From contig JANBVO010000026.1 of assembly GCA_030052745.1 (NCBI GenBank), positions 1-64,000 of the forward strand: DNA of 64,000 nucleotides. The letters run 5' to 3'. Under the pieces are notes generated by a model that saw only the letters and a list, made by a program, of their open reading frames with translations, was not told the DNA's origin and did not search any database. Shown here piece after piece: positions 22,831-34,153 of this stretch. Position numbers and translations under genes: made by a program. Positions within the stretch are counted from its first letter, which is position 1. Each line of letters starts with the position of its first letter. Source of the stretch: Pleurostoma richardsiae. Its lineage: Eukaryota > Ascomycota > Sordariomycetes > Calosphaeriales > Pleurostomataceae.

Positions 22831-23430
22831 GGTCGTTGAATGTCCGTGTTCGAAAGGCGACAAGTGCTGATGCTAGTTCGCTGTTCAACCTGTTTGAGGC
22901 GTGCGCTGCGTTGACGAGCGTGCTACTCATTTGTATATTGGCGCGTGAATATGGGCATTCGCGTCTCTCGTCGCCAGCTTTAATAATAGCGATGACAACC
23001 TGGTAAGTTCGAGCGACTTAGTCCCGGTAGTAGCTATCACCGGCACCCCTGGGCAGAGCGGGTCATGGCCGAAGATTCCAAAAAGGGTAATAGCACCAGC
23101 TACTGACTCGTCCGGACTTCGCGCCATGGAGCTCTTATCTTGTGCCTATGGCATTAGATAAGTGAATTACAAAGGCAGGATTCGCGAGCGCTCAGATATC
23201 CATGATCCAAGGATTCTCATCTCCGAGTTGACGGAAGTCCATTACATTTTACTCTTCGCAGTCTTATCACCTTTCGTTGTTGAATTGTCGAGACGTCTGA
23301 AGAGCCCCCGCGAAATCGCAAGATCGAAAGAATTTTAGGGTATGAATTGAGGCGACCGCTTGGTGGGCCTATCATTCAGTGTTTCATCATAACCAATAAC
23401 ACCAGGTAACAACAAGGCCGCTCAGGGAAA
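22831..23430. promoter_or_regulatory. divergent promoter region, amine oxidase / SDR
   Basis: 600 bp between head-to-head starts, so the two genes may share control. I see no coding sequence and no operator I would commit to. Confidence 0.5.
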
Positions 23431-24451
23431 ATGCCCGACTTTCGAGGGCTTGACTTGACTGGCAAGACTGCTATTGTCACTGGCTCCTCACGGTGAGTTG
23501 TCAAATCATACTCCCTGTTGCTACGTTGAACGCGGACATCCCTAACAAAGGCATATCTGGATCATTAGAGGCATAGGTGCCGCCATTGCCATACAGCTCG
23601 CAAAACGTGGCGCAAACGTCGTAGTGAACTACACAAGCGAAGGAAGCCGGCTACGTGCTCTCAAAGTCGTCGAGGAAGCCGAGTCCCTTGGAGTAAAAGC
23701 CGGCGTTTGCCAAGCTAGCGTTGCTCGCATCGAAGAATGTCCCAGACTAGTCGAGGCTGCGCTGCAGTTGAGCACGAATGGGAAAATTGACATAGTGGTT
23801 CATAAGTCGGTGCCCTTGTCGAGAACGTTGTCCTTGGAACCGACGAACTAAGAATGGAATCTTGTAGTGCCGCTCTTGGACTGGACGCCAACTTGGACCA
23901 GGTCACGGAAGACCTTTACACCACGCACTTCGATACCAACGTCAAGGGCCCGATCTTCCTCACGCAATCCATTCTTCCACATTTATCGAGAGGAGGTCGT
24001 ATTGTTTTTATCTCATCAGCAGCCGCTCGACTCGGCGTCGCTGGCCAGACAGTCTATGCAGCAACTAAAGCTGCAAACGAGGCATTAGCACGCGTTTGGG
24101 CAAAGGAACTAGGCCAGTCGCACGGCATCACGGTGAATTGCGTCAATCCGGGTCCTGTTGCAACGGGTAGGTTCTGTTGGATGGCGAACACCTGTCTCGG
24201 ATCCCTTCAGTTTCTTCCACGTATCTGCTCTCACTACCGGGGTACTGACAGAGCTGCGAATGACAGATCAATGGGTCGAAAGCGAGGACCAGTTCCGTGC
24301 CGATATGCAGCCCTTGATAGAGTCGACTCCGGCCGCTGCCAGAATTGCTGAAGCTGACGACATTGCGCCACTTGTTGCCTTTCTTTGCACAGAAGATGCC
24401 CGATGGACAACTGGCTCTGTTCTTTGTGCCAATGGAGGACTGTACAATTAG
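23431..24451 (+). CDS. short-chain dehydrogenase/reductase (3-oxoacyl-ACP-reductase-like)
   Basis: Classical SDR of 260 aa that reduces or oxidises a carbonyl/alcohol with NAD(P)H. Exons 23431-23492, 23569-23805, 23868-24166 and 24267-24451 join in phase. The cofactor motif TGSSRGIG forms across intron 1, and NNAG is here HNAA, formed across intron 2 (GTCGGT ... CTAAG ... TGTAG); without this splice the gene looks frameshifted, but it is not. The catalytic Ser lies in VFISSAAA, the YxxxK pair in VYAATKAA, then VNCVNPGPVATD across intron 3, and a typical C-terminal GSVLCANGG. It lies head to head with the amine oxidase and could act on the aldehyde or on a later hydroxy intermediate (inference). 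Confidence 0.92.
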
Positions 24452-24765
24452 AAGTCCGCTATCTCCATAGAAAGAATAAAGATGCTGTCTTATGCCAGCC
24501 CCACAACACGTTTTCTCGTTCCTCTTCACCACATCTGGCATCGGGTCGTGGCGTCTTCGAACCTTGAAGTATCAAGATACCACCCACCGGCTGGCCGCAA
24601 AGCGCGGTGCCCCAGCATGTACGAATAGGATTATGCCCTGCAAAGACACTCGTTGTTCAAATCGACAGGGAGGGACAAGGCCCTAAGCAAGATAGCGTCC
24701 AATTACCATGGTTCGTAACTTGCCACTTGCAGCGCGGTGGATTGCGAGCTCGCTTGCACCGGATA
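24452..24765. other. tail-to-tail gap
   Basis: 314 bp between the 3' ends of the SDR (+) and the regulator (-). Nothing recognised. Confidence 0.4.
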
Positions 24766-26995
24766 TCAGGCCGGAGTTGGCGCGAAGTCCCCTTGTGGGG
24801 CCCTCCCTCGGGTTGTATGATTTAGTAACAGTGCAGGTCTGTAATTAATGGCCTCCGAGCTAGGCCGGATTGCGCAAGACTCCCAGCAGTATCCCCCACT
24901 TTTCAGCCCGGGGCCAAGAGCCTGTGCGTCGGTGACTGAGCGGGCTCTGTAGTGACCGACCCATGAATTTACCACAGCCCCATGGATCGGCGATGGCCCT
25001 ACAGAAATAGGTACGCGTGTTGCGTTTTGAGTAGTGTTGAGCAAGTCTAGGCGTCCGTTATCAGTAACACTGCAGACCAAAGGCAAGGAGGATGGGGCGC
25101 TGACGAATTCCATCCACGGGACGTTGGTCCAGCCACTCGTTTTCCTCGCCTCCCAGACTTGGGTCAGGAGATCTGTCATGGCAGAGTGTTGGAATCCGGT
25201 GGAGTGCTTGATCTCGTTTATACACCAGCTTGCGTAATGCATCTGGTGGGGAGAGGACGTGTCGGCACCGGCAAGGAAGAGCGGAAAGAGGAGACGTTTG
25301 TAAAACACCGAGTCTCGAGACATTTGCGCCGACACATCCAATATTGCCGTCACCGATTCCTGGATGCGAGGATCCGTGCATGGAAGTGCAAAAGTGTCTG
25401 GGAATCGTAGCACACGAAGCAGGCACGCATGGCGGAATGCCTCTGCAAGATGCTTCCACTCTGCATGAGCCGATGGATAGGTTGCCTGTCCCGGATCCCA
25501 GCTGCGTAGGAACTTTTCGGCTTCGTCAAGCACGCGCGAAAACTCTTCCAGGCTGGTGTCTCCTACTAAATATTCCTTCCCTGCTTGCAAGACTTGGCCT
25601 ATACGGTAGAAGAGGACCGGGGGGCAACCAACAAGGCTATGGAGGTTCATGCTGCCATGGTTTCGAACACATTCGCGCACAGTATCTGAATATGCAAGCT
25701 TCTCTGATCCGCTGAAGCCCCGGAGCATGTCCAGCCTGGGCAGCACTCAGCAAAAGCGGGACTGGGGTAAGAAAAGGGAACATACCAGCTTAAAGCAGAT
25801 AGAAAAAACATGCTTGCCTTGGATCGCGTGAAGAAGCCTGTAGACCCTGCCAACCTCGAGCAGAGAAAGGTGACGCCTGTCAAATGGGTGCCCTGCGATG
25901 ATATCCCAGTCTCACAAATCTGACAATTGCAGGTGTCAGCAGTCTATATATCTGGATTTCTTTTCTTGCAGTAGGAGACTACTGACATCGTGAAAGACGA
26001 GGAGCAGTGCCATTGCCAATATCGACTCCTCTTCCACATTTGCGAGGCCGGAAGTCTCCTCCTGTAAGAGTAGTTCGCCTAGCGAGTGAAGAGCCGCTAC
26101 TCTGTGCTGCAGGGCCGTGGTTATGCATCGCTGGCTTTCATCTTTTCCCGAGAAATGCAGATGACAGGCAGAAAGGCCAAGAACTGCATGGAGAACGCCG
26201 TCATGCCGATATGCGAGAGGTAATATGTACTCTTTGAAGGGGTTACACGCGCCACCATAGGCAATCGTAAGCACCTCACTGAGATGACAGTCGACTGGGC
26301 CGGTTGTCAGTGCCATGCCGTCTTAAATTATGGATATACGCGCACAGTGAATAAGAAGAGGTTCGTAGCCGAGCCAGTCCGCATTGTCCAGCCTGGCGAA
26401 AGTCTCGGACAAGAACGTGGTTGAGTCGAAGTCTGGTGACGGCGGTGGGGACGAGCGTGTACTCGACGCGGTGCAGCACAAAGAGCCCTGATACAGGAGA
26501 GACACCTGGAAATCAGGCGTATCGTCGCCAGTTGGGGTCATGGAGCCGTCCACCATAGATGTGATTGACTCTCCCATTGTGCTCTTAGCCGTAATCGGCA
26601 ATGGCGACGCCGTCGTCGTTGACGGAGTTCCGACGACATCGTGTCTCGCCGGACATTTGGCCTCTGAAGGTGCTGCCGGGGCCGTGATATCACAGAACTG
26701 AAACCTTGCCGGATAGCCTTCGCAATGAAGCCCCTTTGAGCGACATCTCCTGCAAATCGGCCTGGCGCGGTCGCATTTGCGACACTTCTTGCGGCAGGTT
26801 CCACAAGCCGGATCTGTTGGTTTGTGCAGTCAGCGGGAGAATAGCCACCAGGATGCAAGCATAATGCAGTGTGGAGTTCCAAGGAGATAAGGTTCAAAAC
26901 CCGGCTTGGAGCAGGGTGCACAAACCTTTTCGCCGGGCGGTGGTGCCTCTCGCCGGGATGAATCCAGCTGCAGAGGTGTCTACTGTGGAAGCCAT
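24766..26995 (-). CDS. Zn2Cys6 transcription factor (Fungal_trans_2 / DUF3468 type)
   Basis: Five exons, 26926-26995, 26346-26813, 25987-26294, 25786-25919 and 24766-25735, join in phase to 649 aa. Exon 1 codes only a 23-residue leader; the zinc cluster starts right after intron 1: CGTCRKKCRKCD and CRRCRSKGLHC, all six cysteines at standard spacing. The large C-terminal domain shows NPFKEYILPLA, LLHAVLGLSA-like HAVLGLSACHL, LLLVFHD, ETGISSQGTHLTG, WLDMLRGFSG and FLAGADTSSPHQMHYAS, all typical of this family. The family normally ends soon after NVPWMEF; here the frame runs about 100 residues further, so a missed last intron is possible. It lies inside the metabolic run and is a candidate regulator of the amine oxidase, SDR or acetyltransferase. 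Confidence 0.88.
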
Positions 26996-27366
26996 GAGAC
27001 CATGGACAAACATGACCAGGCCAAGTCTAACATCAGATGGGGGGTTCTCGATTTAAAATGGGGCGCAAAAGCCCTCCAGAAAAGTGGGCGCACGGAGCTG
27101 GGCTTATCGCCTGTGCAATGTGTCAGGGCCCTCCCCAAGTCCCAGACCAAATCTCATCCTCAAAACAGCCGCCCCCCCTCCTGAAACACAGCAGGGGCTT
27201 ATCTTATCGCATTTAGTCTGATTACCCTTTTGAAAGTGCTTAAGCGACCTTTTTTTCACAACATTTGATCCTGTTATATACCGCAGCGCCTGATAGACGG
27301 TCCTCGACACCACTCCTTCAGAGCGGCTGAGGCCCGACGTCTCTGGCTTGATTCATGCCGACACTC
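26996..27366. other. gap upstream of the regulator
   Basis: 371 bp, promoter side of the regulator and 3' side of the acetyltransferase. Nothing recognised beyond a short C-rich run near 27170. Confidence 0.4.
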
Positions 27367-28103
27367 CTACCTCAGTCTCCTGATCACGTGAGCCGGGTTT
27401 CCTGCAACTACGTGATAATCCGGCACGTCCTTGGTCACCACGCTCCCCGCGCCGACGACAACGCCCTTCCCAAGGGTAACACCCTGCAAGACGACCACGT
27501 TACCCCCGAGCCAACAGTCGTCCCCGATTGTGATGGGTTTTGCGCACTCCGGCCCTTTGGTCCCGTTCCGAACATCTGGGTCAAGGGGGTGTGAGGTCGC
27601 GTACAAGGCGCAATTAGGCCCAATCAAGGTCCTGGACCCAATGGTGATGGGACACGAGTCGAGGAGGACACAGTTGAAATTGATATAAACGTTTTTCCCG
27701 AGGCTACTCTGTCTATTTAGATACACAGAAGAGCGTGCCTTTACTTTTTGGTCCGGGAGAAGAGCTTGACGTACTGAATCTTGGTCCCGTAGTCAATCTT
27801 TATAGGTGATTCGATCCACGGCTCATCATCAAGGCTAGCATCGTCGTCAGGCAAGGGTGTCGGATCGTTGATGATCCTGCAAAACGATTAGCACCATGTA
27901 TGAAATAGATAGGCAGTGGATGACTAGGCCGACTCTTTCCAAAGTTGCAACCTCTTGCGGCGGTCCACGTCAGCAGCGGCATTGAACCGAGAGCATGCTC
28001 GACTGCAACGCTCACGATCAGCTACCAACTCAGGTGTGAAGGACCAGAATAAATCGCCTCGGAGCATGCAAGCAACATTTTCCTCATGTGACAGACTGTC
28101 CAT
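27367..28103 (-). CDS. maltose/galactoside O-acetyltransferase-like (LbH, NodL/Maa type)
   Basis: Transfers acetyl from acetyl-CoA to a hydroxyl of a sugar or similar acceptor. Exon 1 (27934-28103) encodes the Mac domain (MLRGDLFWSF, PELVADRERCSRAC); exon 2 (27775-27876) holds NDPTPLPDDD and IESPIKIDYG; exon 3 (27367 to about 27706 or 27712) encodes the left-handed beta-helix with YINFNCVLLD, IGPNCALYATSHPLD with the catalytic His, DDCWLGGN and VVAGNPAHVIRR. The last acceptor is ambiguous: TAG at 27713 or a GAG site six bases further on, both in frame. Product about 200 aa. The start at 28103 is the first ATG in frame. It is divergent from the PhyH oxygenase at 28702. Confidence 0.85.
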
Positions 28104-28701
28104 TGCTCCGCCGTCGATTGGAGTCCAGCAGCACGAGAACAATACGCTGGTTGTTTGGGGCCTGGTTTCGTCGTTTGCGCTAGCTTTTGAATTGATTGGA
28201 ATTTTGAGATAGCGATACAATAGCCGACTGAATCAGACCCTGTCCGGACATAGAACCGCTTTTATCGATGTTTTGTAGCCGCGCATATCGTATCGGCTAC
28301 TAATGACATCAGCTAGAGGCTGATTAAACCCGCTCTTATCTACAGCCACCAAGCAGAGCTAATGTTCTGCTACGCCGTTAATTTCTGCTTATCATGCGAC
28401 TGGGGAATCCAGAGCCGCGGCGCGGATACAGTCGAAGGCGAAGGCGCATTCCGAAGAGTGAGCATGATAAGAGCACAAGTATAACATGCATCAAGTCTTT
28501 TCGTGGCGAAGTCTTTAGTCTCTAGCTGTGAGGATAAAAAAGGACACGACGGAGCAGTCGTGACATATGTCTTGGGAAAGGACAAAAAAAAGAGCTCTAA
28601 GCGTTTACAGTTGAAAGCCCGCGACCTGTCCACCCTATCCCCAGCAGGCTATCTCGACCTCCTGTGACATTTTTATTCTTCACCTTCACAGGCAGCAACC
28701 C
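28104..28701. promoter_or_regulatory. divergent promoter region, acetyltransferase / PhyH oxygenase
   Basis: 598 bp between two head-to-head starts; it must carry both promoters. No coding sequence recognised. Confidence 0.5.
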
Positions 28702-29580
28702 ATGGCGATCCAACGATTTGACCGCACTGCATCCATCGATGACATGGTCTGCGCGGTCCACAAGGACGGCGGCATCATCATCGAGAACTTTCTCAACTCG
28801 GCCCAGGTCGTTGAGTTCAATGCCGACATCGACCCGACTATTGCGAAACTCAGTCCGGGTTCGACCCACGAAACCGAGGAGATCCCCGGATTCCACGGTT
28901 CCAATACGAAGCGTCTGACAAATCTGGTGTCTAAGAGCAAAATTTTCAGAGATACAATACTCAACGATGCTGTCGCCCACGCCATCTCGGATAAAATGTA
29001 TCGGGAGGATGCGGGGAGTTACTGGATGCACACGGCTCAGGTCATCGAAATTGGACCGGGCAATGTCGCACAGCCGCTGCACCGCGACCTAGAAAATTGT
29101 CATTTTGCCATACTTCAGGGCCCCAAGGGGGCTGAGGTCAACATCAATTTCTTGATTGCCTTGACTGATTTCACTGAAGCAAACGGGGCCACACGTTTCA
29201 TCCCGGGTAGCAATCATTGGGAGGACTTTTTCGATCGCGGAACTCAGGATATGACGATTCCGGTCACGATGAAGGCAGGAGATGCTCTGTTCATAAGTGG
29301 CAAGGTCGTCCATGGCGGTGGGCACAACAGGACGATGGACGAATATTGGCGCGCTGTTGCATTTACGTTTGCTCCGAGCTACATTACTCCTGAGGAGGCC
29401 TATCCCTTTCTGGTTGATCATTCCATCGTCAAGCAAATGACGCCTCTGGCGCAAGCCATGATCGGCTTCCGCTCACAGTACCCAAAGGGGTCGCCTGGGC
29501 TCTGGCAAAGTGATTACAAGGATATATCGGAGTTGCTCGGTCTTGAACCGGCGAAGCCTTTTAAGGCCCAGTGTGTGTGA
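28702..29580 (+). CDS. PhyH-type Fe(II)/2-oxoglutarate dioxygenase (FtmF/AusE-like)
   Basis: Uninterrupted 292-aa enzyme. Size and motifs match the fungal secondary-metabolism oxygenases around verruculogen synthase FtmF (FtmOx1): the iron ligands HxD as PLHRD at residues 127-129 and distal His at about 204 in KVVHGGGHN, with the 2-oxoglutarate-binding Arg/Lys region following (DEYWRAVAFTFA). NGATRFIPGSNHW is the family's beta-barrel signature. All iron ligands are intact. Such enzymes hydroxylate, desaturate, epimerise or insert peroxide; which reaction occurs here cannot be read from sequence. It shares its layout with the oxygenase at 35087-36134 but is clearly a separate, divergent gene. 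Confidence 0.93.
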   Translation: MAIQRFDRTASIDDMVCAVHKDGGIIIENFLNSAQVVEFNADIDPTIAKLSPGSTHETEEIPGFHGSNTKRLTNLVSKSKIFRDTILNDAVAHAISDKMYREDAGSYWMHTAQVIEIGPGNVAQPLHRDLENCHFAILQGPKGAEVNINFLIALTDFTEANGATRFIPGSNHWEDFFDRGTQDMTIPVTMKAGDALFISGKVVHGGGHNRTMDEYWRAVAFTFAPSYITPEEAYPFLVDHSIVKQMTPLAQAMIGFRSQYPKGSPGLWQSDYKDISELLGLEPAKPFKAQCV

Positions 29581-29723
29581 GTTGTGGCCGAGGACTGGTC
29601 GCACGTCCGGAGGCGGAATCAGTCAGCTGTGTGCTTCCCGAACTTTGGACCGTCCGTGCATCTTGTCTCATGCAATGTACATCGGAATGTTCTTGTTGTC
29701 CTGTTTTCTTCTTCAACCACAGC

Positions 29724-31255
29724 CTACCCAATAAGTACTTGACTACTTAGTATAGCAAATCTGTCCCATCGGTCCGCTATGTCCTGATCCTCCACGGTGC
29801 TGAGGAACAACTTGTCAAGAATGTCAACAATGACTTTGAAGTTACTCATACCCGCAATTTCATACTGTCTCAAGAGCCGGGTTCGAATTTTGGTCCTGCC
29901 TTCGTCATTCGGCGCACAACAGCCCAGGACTGCCAGTGGCCAGCAGATCACCAACGATGCAGGATCTTTTGGTGGAAGTGAATCCAGGAGATCGATAGCA
30001 GTATCAACGTGGGCGTGGATTTCATTCTTGTCTTGGCGAGTCATGGTATGGGATTGGCAGGTCGAGATGATGAGATAGATGAACAAGGCGTGTTGATATA
30101 GCTCCGCGCAAAGAGCCGCGGACGCATCGGGCGTGACAGAGAGTTCCCAGCCCTCGATGCACCGACGAATGGCTTGAAACTCCTGGACAAGGTCTTCTGT
30201 GCCAAGAGATGCGTTTCGTCTTTGAGCTAAGGCGGCGATTCTGGGGATGAGAACGAGAAGCAGATGTGCCTCCCCACAAAGATGCCCAAAATCAGGAGAC
30301 GATGTGTAGCGCGGGTCCTCAAGTAAACCCGCTGTCTCCCGAAATATCTCTATACCCCTAGTTACCCCAAGAGAGACGCTGCTGAGTGTGGTCAGGTAAA
30401 AATATGTCTCCATCAAAAAGCCGGCAACTTCGTCGTTGGTGCTAGAACTGGGGGAGGTTCGCCATTCTTGAAGTAGTTTCCCAGCGCCTTCAAGGTGCTT
30501 ATGTGCGGCGCCACGAGTTTTCGCACTAATCCCCTGATGACCATATTTGTTAGCCTTTTCTGCGTGTGGACGTGACTGTGGCAGTATCGCAGGATGAAAC
30601 GAACCTCATATAGGGCCAATGCGAGGGATGTTATAAGAAGGGGGACCAATGGACTTTGTCCATCAGTATATTTGGTGAGGGAGACTTTCAGAGCCCTCAC
30701 CGCTAAGCCGTAATGCATGTGGCCGTCATATCGTACTTGCGGGTCGTGCGTCTCAATGTGGGCGCTGCTGACGGCCAACAGCGCATGAAGAAGCATGTCG
30801 CTTCTCTCGGAATACACAAGCGCAAGCGAAGCCCATGGGTTCTTCTTACCCTGCCGAACAGCCAGGCTTGGGACGGTGCGGGCGAGAAAGTGGTCAAAAA
30901 GGACCGTCGAGGTCCCATGGCGAAGTATACTCCAGAATTGAGGCTCCAGGATGTCAAGCGAGGAGATACTTGATCGCCAGTGCCTGGAGCATTGCGGGCC
31001 TGACGGCCAGGAACTGTCGCCGTCTGCCTTGCTTTCGAATTCTGGGTACGTTGCCGGGAGATCATGCCAACTTTTCTGCTGCCCTGTCGCTTTCCTGCGC
31101 CGTGGACGTTCTTTGTAGCCGGGTTGTGGCCAGCCGCATATCAGATGGTTACGGTCACAAGCGACGCATCTTGGCTTGGTCTCGTCACATTTCTTTTTTC
31201 GCTGTTTGCATGGAATACATCCTGTCCGGACTCGCCGCTTGTACGTCTCCGCCAT
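29724..31255 (-). CDS. Zn2Cys6 transcription factor
   Basis: Two exons, 30605-31255 and 29724-30533, joined in phase by a 71-bp intron (GTTCGT ... GCTAAC ... ATCAG), give 486 aa. The N-terminal cluster GCIPCKQRKKKCDETKPRC plus CVACDRNHLIC has all six cysteines at standard spacing, followed by an Arg/Lys-rich linker. The rest resembles Fungal_trans_2 regulators: FDHFLARTVPSLA, LLHALLAVSSAHI, LVPLLITSLALALYE. The start at 31255 is the first ATG. It is transcribed away from the permease at 31976 with a 720-bp shared upstream region, and is tail to tail with the PhyH gene (143 bp), so it is a good candidate for local control. Confidence 0.9.
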
Positions 31256-31975
31256 CAGGGAACCATATGGATGCTTGATTTGGCGAGGGTAATTTCCAAT
31301 CAGAAAATGGGCCCCGGGCAGTGCGGGAGCAAGATGAAGATGCCTTCGTCAAGATAACTCCTCGTTCGGGTCGTGTCAGCCGGTGCATGTGTCATGTCTC
31401 ATTTGCAAGATAACGACGGACCAATCAGGCGAGCGAGCTAAAAGCCCTAATTATTCGGTGGCTTGTGTGTGGTAATGCGCGACGGCGAGGTTGCGTTTCG
31501 AGCTAGCAGCCGTCTTTGTGCCGCGCTTATCTGTGGAGTTTCGAAAAGAGGGCGAGATGAGCCCGTTTTGTACCGCGCATATCTGGTGGGCCTCCACGAT
31601 CGTCAGCCCTTGCCTGGCAAAAACTCGGTCAGTGCTTTCTCCAGCCCGACTTGCTGAGCCTCATGGACTACTCTTGCTCGAGGCTCGTCAATCACCCTAA
31701 CAAAACTCGGCTAGCTGTTATCAGGAGTGAGGTATGATATCAATACAAGCAACTATGAGAATCGGCCAGGTCTGTTGTGGTAAGGAGTTGAAGTTTGGCT
31801 ATTAACAGCCTTGTGAGGGGGAATCTGAAGCAGGGGCGCAGCCACGAGTACAAGAACCACCGACTCCTCAGTGTTGCTTCTCGCTATTTACGCCTGTTAT
31901 CCTGACTGAGCTGTTGGCAATCTCAGCCTCAATTGTTACCTCTGCCCTCTCAGTATTCAACAGGAGCTCCTTACT
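31256..31975. promoter_or_regulatory. divergent promoter region, regulator / permease
   Basis: 720 bp between head-to-head starts. No gene recognised; short frames only. Confidence 0.5.
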
Positions 31976-33586
31976 ATGCCTTCAGATATTCTATTCGACG
32001 ACCGAGACCTTGCAGCAATGGAGCGCACAGGACCCGACAAAAAACCGTCCAATGAGGCAAGCACCGATCAAAGGTCCATCCGATCCGGTGACGTGGCTCT
32101 GGAGAAGCGAATCAGCATTGCGTCGGCACTGGGCGTTGCGTATTCGGCAACATGCGCGCCCATTGCCATTTTGATCTTCCTCTCGTTAACCATTGGCATC
32201 GGAGGCAGCCCGGTCTTCATTTACGCCTACATCATCTACTGTGATGAACATGTTTGTTTGCATCAGTCTTGCCGAGATGTCGTCGGCCAAGCCCCATGCA
32301 GCCGGACAAATTTTCTGGAGCGCACAATTCGCCCCTGAAGGACGGGCGTCCATGTTCTCCTATGTTTCTGGCTTTTTTGCCGTGTGTTGCTGGATATTCT
32401 GGTACATCTCTGCGTAAGTCGATGCAGCCAGCGACGGGAGTCGTGAACCAACTTGTCGCGTTTTGCTAACACCTTCAGACCTTTGCTCACGGCCCAGCTC
32501 ATCATGGCCACGGTCGAGGTGGCTTACCCAGGGTTTGCGGCCAAAGAGTGGCACGTCTATGTGATCTACCTTGGGATTCTTGTCTCAACCTATCTATGGA
32601 ATATCCCTCTCTTCTCGACTCTCGAGCGTATCAACCGCGCTACAGTAGCTCTGATCAATATTGGATCAATCTACATATTCATTACTCTTCTTGTGCGGGC
32701 AAGCCCCAAGGAGTCCTCGCGCACGGTCTGGCTCGACATTCAGGACAACAATGGCTGGTCTACTGGTGTCAACTTCATCATTTCTTTCCTACCGGGGCTG
32801 AACTGCGTCTCCGGCTTCGATTCTGCAGCTCACCTTTCCGAGGAGATGTACCAGCCCCATCGAAGCGTCCCAATTGTCATGATCAGTTCAGCCGGTCTCA
32901 GCTTGGTAACCGGCTTCATTATGGCGGTAGTATCTGCATACTGCACGACCAACGCTGCAAACTTGCTGGATCCTGTCGGAGGTCAGCCTGGAATCCAGCT
33001 CATGAAGGATTCTTTCGGATCGCTTCCTTTGACCATCGTTGGGTCTATCATCTTCGTTTTGGTTCTGAACAACGCCGCAACATGTTTGATGACGGTCAGC
33101 AGCCGCATGATATGGGCAATGGCTCGCCAGAAAGGTATCCCCTTCTCGAGTTTCCTGGGGGCGCTGGGATCTCGAACCTCTCTACCACATAATGCTACCC
33201 TGGCTTCGGTCGTCATTGCCGCCGTGATAGGCGCCTTGCAACTGGGCTCTTCAGTGGTTGTTAGCGCCATTTTGGGAAGCGCCATCATCTGCTGCAACAT
33301 ATCCTACGCTGTCGCCGTGGTATTACTCATGGCTGCAAAAAGTCGAAATGATGCTCTCGGAAAGCCTTGGTTTTCACTCGGTCGCTGGGGCTTTGCAATC
33401 AATGCCACTGCCGTATTTTGGTTGGCTCTTTCATCTGTCGCCTTGTGCTTTCCCTCCTACCGCCCTGTCACTGTTTCAAACATGAACTTTGCCTCTATAG
33501 CAGTAGCTGTCGTGGCTGTTCTCGGTGTCATCAACTGGTTCGTATTATCTCGGAAGGCTTACATAGTTCCTGCTGCTACTTTGTAG
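31976..33586 (+). CDS. APC-family amine/GABA/choline-type permease, with one frameshift
   Basis: Plasma-membrane transporter of the fungal GABA/choline/amino-acid permease group. Coding blocks 31976-32413 and 32479-33586 are joined by a good intron (GTAAGT ... GCTAAC ... CTTCAG). The protein is nearly complete, about 515 aa: ALGVAYSATCAPIA, then MNMFVCISLAEMSSA and PHAAGQIFWSA (the conserved consensus region), WNIPLFSTLERIN, SGFDSAAHLSEE, SRMIWAMARQKG. Between IYAYII and TVMNMFV, at about 32233-32245, the frame changes by one base; no intron there restores it. Either one extra base disrupts an otherwise perfect gene or the base is an assembly error. A second, intact permease of the same family lies at 36975-39034. 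Confidence 0.8.
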
Positions 33587-34153
33587 AAATACAATTTTCT
33601 CCGTGCTTAGCATGTCACATAAGATTTCTATGGTGCTCCTCGTTATATGTCATAGTGTGCGAGCAAGCACTCTAGACTGCTCACGCGCGGCATCAGGCTC
33701 CTTGGGCTAGGGATCTGATTTCATGATTGTCAATACAAAAAGGGGTTCCATAGGGCATGGGTCTGACTTTCCTCGCCAGACTAGCTACTAAGCATGGACT
33801 GTCGCCACTCTGGCTCACTCGCAGACACTTCTTTCTTGTTTGAATTAGCCACTAGTGTGACGGGGTTTCTCATGCCCCACTAGGCGGGGAGTTGTGCTGA
33901 AAGAAGCAATTCTATCCACCGAACCCTGGACGGTGGATCTACTCGTTCTTGGATCACGATGCATGCAAGTCAAGGATGCAAATGCTCAACACTACATAAG
34001 CGGCTTGTGCCTTGCAAATAGCACAAACTAATCCATCACATCCAATCTTGAATTCGGCTTAGCCGCCTTTGACAGTCATTCGACCTATCTTCCCTTACGC
34101 CGATTGATCCGTCGAGCCTTCCTTCACTTCCGATTCGCTGAAACATATCAAAA
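33587..34153. other. gap, promoter side of the aldolase
   Basis: 567 bp between the permease 3' end and the aldolase start, both + strand. A weak TATA-like CTACATAAG lies near 33993. No gene recognised. Confidence 0.4.

Noticed and set aside
23800-23867. Apparent frameshift inside the SDR near the HNAA motif
   Set aside because: A 62-bp intron (GTCGGT ... ACTAAG ... TGTAG, 23806-23867) restores DIVVHNAALG in frame, so the gene is intact.
25034-25120. Possible extra last intron in the regulator at 24766-26995
   Set aside because: A donor after NVPWMEF exists, but the nearest acceptor gives a 35-bp intron, which is too short; the continuous frame is kept with a caution on its C terminus.
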